This document shows positions 8,779 to 17,311 of a DNA stretch of 45,190 bases, piece after piece. The DNA lies in NCBI GenBank assembly GCA_014376805.1, contig JACMQU010000049.1, forward strand, positions 1 through 45,190, given 5' to 3'. Each line of letters opens with the position of its first letter. Position 1 is the first letter of the stretch. This DNA comes from Bacteroidia bacterium. Lineage in GTDB: Bacteria; Bacteroidota; Bacteroidia; UKL13-3. The notes beneath the pieces were generated by a model, which was not told the origin of the DNA, made no database searches, and saw only the letters and a program-made list of their open reading frames with translations. A program made the translations under genes and the position numbers.

Positions 8779-9105
8779 TTATAATTTCGGATACGTTATT
8801 CTATCTTCTTCAAGGTCATCATGGTTGTCACCACCCAGACTGTAATAATTATTCTCTTCATCTTCATTGCCTATGTCTTCATTGTTGTCGTCAAGTTCTG
8901 CACCGGGCACATCAAGGTCTTCACCAGTTAATAAATCACCACCCACTTCCTTATCCTCCGGATTTTTTTTTATTGAAGAAGAGTCTTCAGGATCTACCTC
9001 TGAAACTTTTTCATTCGTATTATAAATATCTTCTGATACAGGATATGGAGGATAACCCGGAAATTTATTTTCCAGCTCATTCGCTTCTTCATTTTTGTTT
9101 TTCAT
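8779..9105 (-). CDS. Acidic small protein of unknown function (paralog 1)
   Basis: 108 residues, no signal peptide or membrane helix, very rich in Asp/Glu/Asn and probably disordered. Near the N-terminus it has FPGYPPYPVSEDIYNTNEKV, then DLLTGEDLDVP, and a C-terminal block EDEENNYYSLGGDNHDDLEE. The same blocks recur in the gene at 10530-10877. I recall similar proteins in other Bacteroidota but know no function. ATG at 9105 is chosen: a longer reading from 9135 overlaps a TAnnTTTG box (TAGTTTTG, complement of 9124-9131) 18 nt upstream. It is convergent with the pseudouridine synthase. Confidence 0.75.
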   Translation of the reverse strand: MKNKNEEANELENKFPGYPPYPVSEDIYNTNEKVSEVDPEDSSSIKKNPEDKEVGGDLLTGEDLDVPGAELDDNNEDIGNEDEENNYYSLGGDNHDDLEEDRITYPKL

Positions 9106-9123
9106 AATAGTTTTATTAATACT

Positions 9124-9131
9124 CAAAACTA
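9124..9131 (-). promoter_or_regulatory. -7 box (TAGTTTTG) of acidic-protein gene
   Basis: The complement of 9124-9131 matches TAnnTTTG and lies 18 nt before the ATG at 9105. No clear TTTG -33 partner is seen. Confidence 0.4.
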
Positions 9132-9135
9132 ACAT

Positions 9136-9795
9136 GATCCTGTTTGATTAGTGTTATGTTAAATAATTAAATAGTTATATTATTCACATATTTCAGTAGT
9201 ATTTAATTATGCTGTTTAACTATTAATAGGCACTATTTTTAGTATCTAAGTTATACTAAACAAATTCCATATTTCTCATTTTTATCACAATAAGGGGATT
9301 TAATTCTACACTTTTTAACCTCGTTGGGGAAAATATAACAATATTTATCAGGAACATTGATATGCAAACTTAACTTTTAAAGGTTTGCCTTAACTGTTGT
9401 TCACCTATTCTATTTCAAAAAATATGTCGCAGCAAAATATCAGTATTTACTTATCGTCCAAGTCACTTTAAAATAAATAACACTTATTTATAGTTTACGA
9501 ACAAAGGAAAAATATATGTTATGGCATATAATTTGGACAAAGATAAATATCATGAACGACTATTTCTTGTAAGAATTCATTATTCAAATTTGAATACTGA
9601 ATCTGGAATATTTAAAGAAATACGTTACAATATCTTATCATGATCTAGATTTTAATAAAAGGGTTCTAAGAATATATATAACACATTATAAATATTGATT
9701 TTCTACAGTTGTTTAATGCTTAAACAGAAGTGGAAATGTTTGTATTGATTTTTTGTTTAGAGAAAAGATAATTCTTTTACCCTGCTATTAAATTT
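9136..9795. other. AT-rich intergenic region upstream of the glucosaminidase gene
   Basis: About 660 nt with stops in all frames. The only structure noted is the perfect 16-bp palindrome at 9581-9596. It probably contains the promoters of the two divergent flanking genes. Confidence 0.4.
9581..9596. promoter_or_regulatory. Perfect 16-bp palindrome, possible operator
   Basis: TATTCAAATTTGAATA reads the same on both strands. It lies about 200 nt before the glucosaminidase start. An AT-rich palindrome can arise by chance here, so a repressor site is only a suggestion. Confidence 0.25.
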
Positions 9796-10383
9796 ATGAT
9801 AACAGAAACATTTTACCGAATTCAACAATTACCATCAGCTGTAGGAAAAAAAAGCAACCCCCTTTTAATATCTGCTATCTCATTTGTTGCATTCCTGTTT
9901 ATTTATTTTGTATCCATATCACAAGCAATTGCTAAGTACAAAACTGTAGATGCATATGTTACACACTTTGCTCCACTTGCTAAAAAGTTATCCCTTTCTA
10001 CCGGCATTCCCGCCAGCATTATATTAGGCATATCAATTATAGAATCGGGTCATGGAAATAGCAAGAACTGTAAACTGTTAAAGAATCATTTTGGTATAGT
10101 AGGAAAGAATTATCTCTCCGGCAGAAAAAGTAAATACCGTTCCATGTATAAAAGTTATTTAAATGATGAAGCCTCCTTCAGACATTTTTGCAGGGTTATA
10201 AAAAGCAAGAGATATTATGCGTTGCTTAAGGGGAATACTAATTATACATACTGGTTAAAAAAAATTAATTCAGGACATTATTCAAGTGCAAAAAAAGTAT
10301 GGATCAGAAGAATTTATATTGCCATTAGAACACATCAGTTATATAAATTTGACATGAGCAAAAGGCACCTCGCCACTAAGTAA
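9796..10383 (+). CDS. Membrane-anchored glucosaminidase-domain (peptidoglycan hydrolase) protein
   Basis: 195 residues. One N-terminal membrane helix (about 22-42, ISAISFVAFLFIYFV) is followed by a LytG/FlgJ-type glucosaminidase domain to about residue 185. The probable catalytic Glu is E83 in GIPASIILGISIIESGHGNS; LKNHFGI is the next conserved block. It would act on peptidoglycan from the periplasmic face. No LysM domain is present, although many Bacteroidota relatives carry one. It is flanked on both sides by the paralogous acidic genes, which point leftwards. Which glycosidic bond is cut cannot be told from sequence. Confidence 0.82.
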   Translation: MITETFYRIQQLPSAVGKKSNPLLISAISFVAFLFIYFVSISQAIAKYKTVDAYVTHFAPLAKKLSLSTGIPASIILGISIIESGHGNSKNCKLLKNHFGIVGKNYLSGRKSKYRSMYKSYLNDEASFRHFCRVIKSKRYYALLKGNTNYTYWLKKINSGHYSSAKKVWIRRIYIAIRTHQLYKFDMSKRHLATK

Positions 10384-10529
10384 ACATGCTAGCAATGATC
10401 TACATTTCAGGTAATATAAATAAGTATTTAAAACACAAGTTAATAATCGTTTTCAATATTTTTAACAGGCGGGCATTTATAATGCAAAAACTTTAGAAGA
10501 TTTAGTTGTATGCAATGTTACCTATTAAT

Positions 10530-10877
10530 TCAGATTATGAAACGGGGATATTCTAATCTATCTTCTTCCAGGTCATTGTGATCATCACCGCCAAGGCTGT
10601 AATAATTATTCTCCTCATCTTCTATACCCGGAGAATCCTTTGAGCCATCAAATTCATTGTCGGGTACATCAAGATCATCTCCGGTTAAAAGATCATCATA
10701 TCCCTTCTCATTCCATTTACCTGCTTTTTCCTTTTCTATTTTAATTATGGAGTTGTCGTCCGGATTAATATTATTAACTTTTTTATCGGTATAATAAATA
10801 TCATCATGAGCCGGATAAGATGGATAGCCGGGAAAACATTTTTCGTCCTTATTACTATCAGATGTTTGCTTTTTCAT
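10530..10877 (-). CDS. Acidic small protein of unknown function (paralog 2)
   Basis: 115 residues; same layout as the protein at 8779-9105. It has FPGYPSYPAHDDIYYTDKKV, then DDLLTGDDLDVP, then EDEENNYYSLGGDDHNDLEE and a terminal YP. Between the blocks the two differ, and this copy has an insert (AGKWNEKG). ATG at 10877 is used because a -7 box (TACATTTG, complement of 10898-10905) lies 20 nt upstream. No signal peptide, membrane segment or known domain. Function unknown. Confidence 0.75.
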   Translation of the reverse strand: MKKQTSDSNKDEKCFPGYPSYPAHDDIYYTDKKVNNINPDDNSIIKIEKEKAGKWNEKGYDDLLTGDDLDVPDNEFDGSKDSPGIEDEENNYYSLGGDDHNDLEEDRLEYPRFII

Positions 10878-10897
10878 AAAGTTTGTTTTTAGTAAAC

Positions 10898-10905
10898 CAA
10901 ATGTA
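10898..10905 (-). promoter_or_regulatory. -7 box (TACATTTG) of acidic paralog 2
   Basis: The complement of 10898-10905 matches TAnnTTTG, 20 nt before the ATG at 10877. This is nearly the same geometry as for paralog 1. Confidence 0.45.
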
Positions 10906-10913
10906 GCATGCAA

Positions 10914-11633
10914 TTTACTTCAAGCGGAAAATATTAACCTGATTTTATTCATACCACAAAGTATCCACAGGATAAAAAATTTCAGGTCTTTTTTTATACA
11001 TTGCAGATAACTTACCTGCACAGTTAAACATTAAGGCATTGGAGGAAGAGAGTTTATATCGCAAAATAAAAATGCGGTATTGTTGTTGACGTAATTACAC
11101 TAACTCTTTTACCCAAAGGAGGGGTTGTTTATATCAATGACTGTTTCGGGTTTATTAAAAGGATGATATAGTTCAATACATTGTATATGGATTACCGGCA
11201 TATGGCCATGGCAAAGATTCCCATATGGTTTTTTTTATATACAAGTAATCTAATACAGCACGTCTGCTGACCCACAGTTGATTTTAAACTATGTTTCCAT
11301 GTAAGTGAGGCTATTTTAGCCCGTTCATTTAAAAAATTTGTTATTGAAGTGAGATCATGATTTTTTCGGATAGAAAAGCGTAAAGTAACTCACACAAAAT
11401 AATAAGTGAGCTTATGAAAAATATACAAAGGAAACTAGATTAGGCGTAAAAATTTAAATACCATTGTTAAAGTGTAAGGCGTTAAAGAGAGCATTGTTTT
11501 TTAAAGCATAAATCAGGGTTTTTACAAAAAAAGGATCTATTATAACAGCTGTTTAACATGGAGGAGTATGGAGCACTGATATTATCAATTTTTTCAAAAA
11601 ACATCATCAAAAACACTTTTTAATTTTATAATT
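10914..11633. other. Gene-free stretch of about 720 nt
   Basis: Between the acidic paralog and the end of the RND gene. No ORF, repeat or terminator that I can support; base composition is like other intergenic DNA here. Confidence 0.4.
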
Positions 11634-14600
11634 TTAATGGTCATAGCTATGCTTTTTACGGTAGGCCCAGTTAACAAGTAAAGGAAAAATAAGTAGAGTT
11701 AAGGTAGTAGCCGTTATCAAACCTCCGATAACAACAATAGCTAAAGGTTTTTGTGTTTCTGAACCAATTCCATTTGATAAAGCGGCCGGCATCAAACCAA
11801 TCATTGCCATTAATGCTGTCATTATAACGGGTCTGATCCTTGAGAACACACCCTCTTTAATTGCACTTTCAAGACTCATTTTATTTTGAAGATTTTGCCG
11901 GAATACCGAGACCAGAATAACACCATTTTGAACACAGATACCAAACAATGCAATAAAACCAACTCCTGCGGAAATAGAAAAATTTGTTTGTGTAATCAGC
12001 AATGCCCAAATCCCACCTATTAAAGCAAAGGGCACATTTATTAATACAAGGGCAGCATCACGCGAACTGCCGAAAGTGATGAACAGAATAAAGAATATCA
12101 TTACAATACTTATGGGCACCACCTGTGTTAATCGTTTTGTAGCGCGTACCTGATTTTCAAATTCACCTCTCCATTCAACCCTCATACCTTTTTGTAACTT
12201 CAGCACTTTGCCAACTTTCTCTTGTGCTTCAGCAATGGTACTTCCCAGATCTCTTCCTCTTACAGAAAATTTTACAGCAGAGAAACGCTGGTTATTCTCA
12301 CGGTACACAAAAGCAGGTCCGGTAATTGTATGTATCTCTGAAATTTCATGCAGCGGAATTTTTGCTCCTTCAGTTGTTGGCACCATTAAGTTACCGATTG
12401 CAATCTGGTTATCTCTGAATTCTGGTGCATACCTTACCCTTATATCAAACTTTCGTTCTCCTTCATAAATTTGTGTTGCCGCTTTGCCACCTATTGCCAT
12501 TTCAATAACGCTTTGGCAATTGGCAGTACTTACACCATAAATTGACATCTTTTGCTGATCAAGTTCTATGCGTAATTCGGGCTGGCCGGTAAGTTTAATT
12601 ACCCCTAAATCTTCAATGCCTTTAACATGAGCGAGTACTTCATGTACAGTATCAGCCAAAGCCTCAAGCCGGTTAAGATCTCTACCAAAAATCTTTACAG
12701 CAAGGGAGCCTTTCACCCCTGATACCGCCTCTTCCACATTGTCCATAATTGGTTGTGAAAAATTGAAACTAATGCCTTGGTATTCGCCAAGTGCAGATTT
12801 CATTTCATTGATGAGTTCTTCTTTATCAATCTTTCGATTCCAATCATCCTTTGGTTTAAGGTCAACATGATATTCAATATTAAAGAAACCTGTTGGGTCT
12901 GTTCCGTCATTGGGACGACCAGTTTGAGAAAGTACATGATTCACTTCATTAAACTGCAGCAAGCTCTTTCTAATTTTTGAAGTGTAGTCAATAGATTGAG
13001 ATAAGGAGGTACTCATGGGCATACTAGCTCTTATATAAATAGCACCTTCGTTTAAATGTGGCAAAAACTCTGACCCCAAAAAGTTAAAACTAGCGATACC
13101 AATTACAAGCATAGTGAAAGCAGTAATTAAGCTTACTTTCTTATGATGATAAGTCCAGCTGAAGGCCATGAAAACATATTTCTGAATTCCTTCAACAAGT
13201 ATGTTATGCTTCTCTTTAACATCTTTTTTCAACAACATACTTATTAAAACCGGAACAAGTGTTAAGGTAAATATAAGAGCACCAAGCAAGGCAAATCCAA
13301 GGGTGTAAGCAAGCGGAGAAAACATTTTGCCTTCAACTTTTTGAAAAGCGAAGATTGGAATTAAAGCGGTGATTATAATAAGTTTTGAGAAGAAAACGGC
13401 CTTGCCCATTTCGGCGCCACTATTTTTTATCAGCCCCAATTTACTTAATTTATTAAATTTCTCCATTCCTATCTGAAGGGCTTTGCGATCTAAAATAACA
13501 AAGAGTCCTTCCACCATGACGACGGCACCATCAATGATTATTCCGAAATCTATCGCCCCCATGGAAAGCAGATTTGCGGTCATGCCTTTTATGCGCATAC
13601 AAATAAATGCGAATAGTAATGCTAACGGAATGATAACAGAAACAATTACAGTAGTGCGCCAGTTTAGCATAAAAACAAACACGATAATTGTAACAAGTAT
13701 AATACCTTCTACTAAGTTATGAAGAACAGTATGAGTAGTATAATTAATTAATACGCCTCTATCATAAAATGTATTAATTTTAACATCATCCGGTAATATA
13801 TTGCTATTTAAATCGTCGATAGCTTCGCGAACATTTTGCAATACTTCACTGGGGTTTTCGCTCTTGCGCATTAATATTATTCCTTCAACGAGATTTTCTG
13901 TTGTATCTCTTCCAACATATCCTAACAAAGGCATTTTTGAAGGTTCAACCCGGGCTACATTACGAACTAATACCGGCACACCATCTTTATAACTAACAAT
14001 AATATTTTCTATTTCGGCAGTGTTGTTTAACAACCCAATGCCTCTAACCACATAAGCCTGGTCTGCCTTTTCAATTACATCGCCTCCAACGTTTACATTG
14101 CTTTTACTTACCGCCTCAAAAACATCTAATGTAGTGAGTTCATATTTTAAAAGCAGGTTAGGATCCACTTTAATTTCATACGTTTTTACTTCACCACCAA
14201 AGCTTACCACATCTGCAACTCCATTCACCTTTTTCAGGTTTCTGTCTATCACCCAATCCTGAATAGTTTTTAATTCCTTTACATCTTTAGTATTGCTTTC
14301 AAGGGTGTATCTGAAAATTTCACCTGTAGGTCCGCTTGGAGGTTGAATCTCTCCGGTTATGCCATCTGGGAGGTTTACTGTTTGAAGACGTTGTGATACT
14401 TGCTGGCGCGCAGTAAAATCTTCAACATCATCATCAAAAATAATAGTTATAACTGAGAGACCAAACAGTGAGATAGACCTTAAACTTGTTTTTTTGGGAA
14501 TTGAGTTAACTTCCACTTCTATGGGTATCGAAATAAAGCGTTCTATTTCTTCAGCACTTCTACCTGGCCATTGAGTTATAATTTGAACACGCGTATTTGT

Positions 14601-14735
14601 TACATCAGGAAATGCTTCAATGGGTGTATTTAAATAACTAAAAATTCCGATAATAACCACGAGGATAGTAGTAAAAAAAACAAAGAATTTGTTCCTTAAA
14701 GAGAAGCCTAGTATTTGCTTTATAAACTTATTCAT
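11634..14735 (-). CDS. Heavy-metal efflux RND transporter, CzcA-like inner-membrane pump
   Basis: 1033 residues, the usual HME-RND length. Proton-antiport pump exporting metal cations through a tripartite complex. The proton-relay residues D396, D402 and E409 (DFGIIIDGAVVMVE) have the spacing of CzcA D402/D408/E415. N-terminal helix, two large periplasmic loops (about 35-335 and 550-865) and membrane bundles between are visible. The RPNDGTDPTGFFNIE and FNFSQPIMDNVEEAVSGVKG blocks are typical of Bacteroidota CzcA/CusA proteins. No CusA-like methionine triad is evident, so Zn/Co/Cd/Ni is likelier than Cu/Ag, but substrate is inference. Last gene of the pump cluster, 184 nt after the adaptor gene. 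Confidence 0.9.
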   Translation of the reverse strand: MNKFIKQILGFSLRNKFFVFFTTILVVIIGIFSYLNTPIEAFPDVTNTRVQIITQWPGRSAEEIERFISIPIEVEVNSIPKKTSLRSISLFGLSVITIIFDDDVEDFTARQQVSQRLQTVNLPDGITGEIQPPSGPTGEIFRYTLESNTKDVKELKTIQDWVIDRNLKKVNGVADVVSFGGEVKTYEIKVDPNLLLKYELTTLDVFEAVSKSNVNVGGDVIEKADQAYVVRGIGLLNNTAEIENIIVSYKDGVPVLVRNVARVEPSKMPLLGYVGRDTTENLVEGIILMRKSENPSEVLQNVREAIDDLNSNILPDDVKINTFYDRGVLINYTTHTVLHNLVEGIILVTIIVFVFMLNWRTTVIVSVIIPLALLFAFICMRIKGMTANLLSMGAIDFGIIIDGAVVMVEGLFVILDRKALQIGMEKFNKLSKLGLIKNSGAEMGKAVFFSKLIIITALIPIFAFQKVEGKMFSPLAYTLGFALLGALIFTLTLVPVLISMLLKKDVKEKHNILVEGIQKYVFMAFSWTYHHKKVSLITAFTMLVIGIASFNFLGSEFLPHLNEGAIYIRASMPMSTSLSQSIDYTSKIRKSLLQFNEVNHVLSQTGRPNDGTDPTGFFNIEYHVDLKPKDDWNRKIDKEELINEMKSALGEYQGISFNFSQPIMDNVEEAVSGVKGSLAVKIFGRDLNRLEALADTVHEVLAHVKGIEDLGVIKLTGQPELRIELDQQKMSIYGVSTANCQSVIEMAIGGKAATQIYEGERKFDIRVRYAPEFRDNQIAIGNLMVPTTEGAKIPLHEISEIHTITGPAFVYRENNQRFSAVKFSVRGRDLGSTIAEAQEKVGKVLKLQKGMRVEWRGEFENQVRATKRLTQVVPISIVMIFFILFITFGSSRDAALVLINVPFALIGGIWALLITQTNFSISAGVGFIALFGICVQNGVILVSVFRQNLQNKMSLESAIKEGVFSRIRPVIMTALMAMIGLMPAALSNGIGSETQKPLAIVVIGGLITATTLTLLIFPLLVNWAYRKKHSYDH

Positions 14736-14919
14736 TGTTCATCAACTTAATTGAAATAATTTTTTCTTTAATTCGCATGTTCCCAGTTATTGCTTATAAT
14801 ATAGTTTTATCGCTTCTTTGGTTAAAATATTTACTTATTGTGACATGTTGGTTTTTTATCAGGATTATAAAGATTATTTTGTCAAACCAGAGCATATCAA
14901 AAATGCAAACAGTACTTTT

Positions 14920-16044
14920 TTAATCATTTAAGGCATCATAAATCATCAACTGATTTTTAGAAATAACTTTTTCACCAATGTTAATTCCTTTATTAATGTA
15001 TGATGTTTCGCCGCCTTGTTTAAAAACTTCAACTTCCCGTGTTTCAATATTTTTCCGGTCTTTAAAAATCATTACATAAGTTTTATTTTTATCAAAAATT
15101 ATTGCGCTTGATGGAATGGCGATTTTTGTATACCCTTCTAAATACCTCAAAGTTATGGTTGCATTCATTTCCGGTTTAAGCAGGTATTTAGCATTATTGA
15201 GTCTGATGCGTACTTTCATAGTTTTAGTTTGCGGATCAAGAATGTTATAAATCTTATCCACATGGCCCTGAAACAAAGTATCCGGATAACTTAGCGTTTT
15301 CACTTCCGCATCCATGTGTTCTTTTATTTTTGCTATGTCGGTTTCATACACATTGGCATTAACCCATACGTCACTTATTTCGGCAACGGTAAATATGTTA
15401 TCGGTTTTATCAGAACGTAACTGCATATCGCGGTTTATATTTTTCTCCACTATAAATCCGTTAATCGGAGCTTTTACTGCATAACCTTCTTTGCTGTCGA
15501 TGCCATATATGCTAAAGATCTGATTAAGCCTTTTAATTTCTGTCTGAGCCTTTGCCACCCCATTTTTTGCTGCCAGCACATCTCTTTCTGAAATAAGTTT
15601 GCTGCTATATAATTCTTCCGAAACCCTTTGGTTATTTTGAGCGAGCAGCAGATCATTTTTTGCATCAATTAGCTCGCGCTCAAATTCTGCAACTTCACCG
15701 CTTCTTATTACTGCCAAAACTTGTCCTTTTTGCACGTAATCACCTAAGCCCACATTTACCTCGGTTACATTACCACCTACGAGCGGAAATATTTCTACCA
15801 ATTTATTTTCATCGGCGATTATTTTACCAGCTAGTTTTATTTGCGCTTTAACAGGTTCTAATTTAGCTTCATTGAAGGTCAGTCTGCGCATCATAGTGTC
15901 ACTCACCTCGAAAGCCGGGGCTTTGGCATTTTCAGTGTTTTTATCTTTACAAGCCTGGTTAAAGAGCGTAAAGCAGCAAAAGGCCATCAATAGAAAAACC
16001 TTATTTAAAAAGTTCTTCTCCAATTGTATAATTAAGTTCTTCAT
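14920..16044 (-). CDS. RND efflux periplasmic adaptor (membrane fusion protein), lipoprotein
   Basis: About 374 residues. N-terminal signal with hydrophobic core (FLLMAFCCFTLF) ends in NQAC, a probable lipidation site. Barrel-sandwich (lipoyl-like) half-motif IFPLVGGNVTEVNVGLGDYV, an alpha-helical hairpin, the second half-motif YAVKAPINGFIVEKNINRD, then beta-barrel and membrane-proximal domains. It links the RND pump to the TolC channel. Two ATGs are possible (16065, 16044); 16044 gives the more normal signal peptide. Either lies inside the end of the TolC-family gene (44- or 65-nt overlap), pointing to translational coupling. Confidence 0.85.
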   Translation of the reverse strand: MKNLIIQLEKNFLNKVFLLMAFCCFTLFNQACKDKNTENAKAPAFEVSDTMMRRLTFNEAKLEPVKAQIKLAGKIIADENKLVEIFPLVGGNVTEVNVGLGDYVQKGQVLAVIRSGEVAEFERELIDAKNDLLLAQNNQRVSEELYSSKLISERDVLAAKNGVAKAQTEIKRLNQIFSIYGIDSKEGYAVKAPINGFIVEKNINRDMQLRSDKTDNIFTVAEISDVWVNANVYETDIAKIKEHMDAEVKTLSYPDTLFQGHVDKIYNILDPQTKTMKVRIRLNNAKYLLKPEMNATITLRYLEGYTKIAIPSSAIIFDKNKTYVMIFKDRKNIETREVEVFKQGGETSYINKGINIGEKVISKNQLMIYDALND

Positions 16045-17260
16045 ACGAATGAATACGTTTTTCATTGAGTTTATTTAATTGTAACAGACTTGCATTATAA
16101 GCTTCAAAAAAGTCTACAAATTCAAGCATTGAAATATTTCTTCTTCTAAAATTACTGACGAAGCCATTGTTGATAAGCTCAAAATCAGCAGCAAAATCTA
16201 TATCAACCTGCCTGAATTGATTTTCTACATCTTTTAATTTATAATAACTTGCAATCACTTCATTTTGCACCTGATAGCTTTTGTTCTGAGCCATTAGATC
16301 TAATTGTTTTATGGTCGCTCTGGCATATTTGATATTCCCCTGGTTTTGATTCCATACAGGCAAATCAAGGCCAAGAGTAAGTCCGGTATAATTATTTACA
16401 TAACTACCCGATTGATCATAAATACCTCCTAAACGCAGGTCTGGGGCATTAAGCCTTTTTTGCAATGAATAGTTAATAAGCGACTGATCGAGCATGCTTT
16501 GAGCCATTTTAAGATCTGGTCTGTTATCAAGCGAAAGTTTTATTAAAGTATCAGAACTTAAATTACGCAGGGTATATTTTGCAAGTTCATTTCCATTAAA
16601 AACCGGCTTAATAAATTTAGAGGTTTGTAATAATGTCTGTAGATTTTTTTCCGCATCAAGGTACTCAAACATGAGTTCACTTCTATCTGTATATAACTGA
16701 TGATAAACCGCTTTTAGCCGCAATACCTCTTTGAGAGGTATATTGCCCTTTTTATTTTGAAAGGAGAGTGCCTGAATTATGGTATCGAGTATTAAAAGTT
16801 GGTCATTGTATTTACCTATGGTGATGCTGTTAAAAAAAACTGTCTGGAAGTTGTCTCTTAATTCAAATTTTAACGTTCTCATCAGGTCGTAAAATTCAAA
16901 TTCTGTAAACTTGGCATTTGCTTTTGCAATGGCAATTCTCTTGTTTCTTTTACCTGCAATAGAAATAAGTTGTTCAACCGCAATTATTTTTTCACCGTTT
17001 TTCCCTACATCAAAGTATTTGGATTTTGCAGGGTTGTATAAATTCCATTCGGTATTTACTGTTGGATTATCCCATAACTTTGCCTGCTTTACAAGGCCCT
17101 GACTTGCCTCCATTTTGTATTGCTGAGCCACTAAGAGTAAATTATTTTTTAAAAACAAGCTATCAGTTTGCCTCGAACTCAGTGTTAGGGTATCCTGCGC
17201 CTGCAAGCCCAATAAACATATGCATAACAAGCAGACAAGGACTAAATTTTTCTTAATCAT
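16001..17260 (-). CDS. TolC-family outer-membrane efflux protein
   Basis: About 419 residues. Signal peptide (MIKKNLVLVCLLCICLLGLQAQ) is followed by the alternating coiled-coil and beta-strand pattern of outer-membrane efflux proteins; visible are NPTVNTEWNLYNP, then DLPVWNQNQGNIKYARATI in the second repeat. The ATG at 17260 is chosen; the longer reading begins with TTG at 17272 and only adds four residues before the signal. It forms the outer-membrane duct of the pump encoded by the next two genes and overlaps the adaptor gene. Confidence 0.87.
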   Translation of the reverse strand: MIKKNLVLVCLLCICLLGLQAQDTLTLSSRQTDSLFLKNNLLLVAQQYKMEASQGLVKQAKLWDNPTVNTEWNLYNPAKSKYFDVGKNGEKIIAVEQLISIAGKRNKRIAIAKANAKFTEFEFYDLMRTLKFELRDNFQTVFFNSITIGKYNDQLLILDTIIQALSFQNKKGNIPLKEVLRLKAVYHQLYTDRSELMFEYLDAEKNLQTLLQTSKFIKPVFNGNELAKYTLRNLSSDTLIKLSLDNRPDLKMAQSMLDQSLINYSLQKRLNAPDLRLGGIYDQSGSYVNNYTGLTLGLDLPVWNQNQGNIKYARATIKQLDLMAQNKSYQVQNEVIASYYKLKDVENQFRQVDIDFAADFELINNGFVSNFRRRNISMLEFVDFFEAYNASLLQLNKLNEKRIHSYEELNYTIGEELFK

Positions 17261-17311
17261 TTCGTTTGGCAATTACGTTAAATTTACTGATGTGTTGTAC
17301 TTAAAAAGGCC

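Noticed and set aside
11634..14735. Copper/silver pump (CusA) assignment
   Set aside because: No methionine triad typical of CusA is visible; CzcA-like is the safer call.
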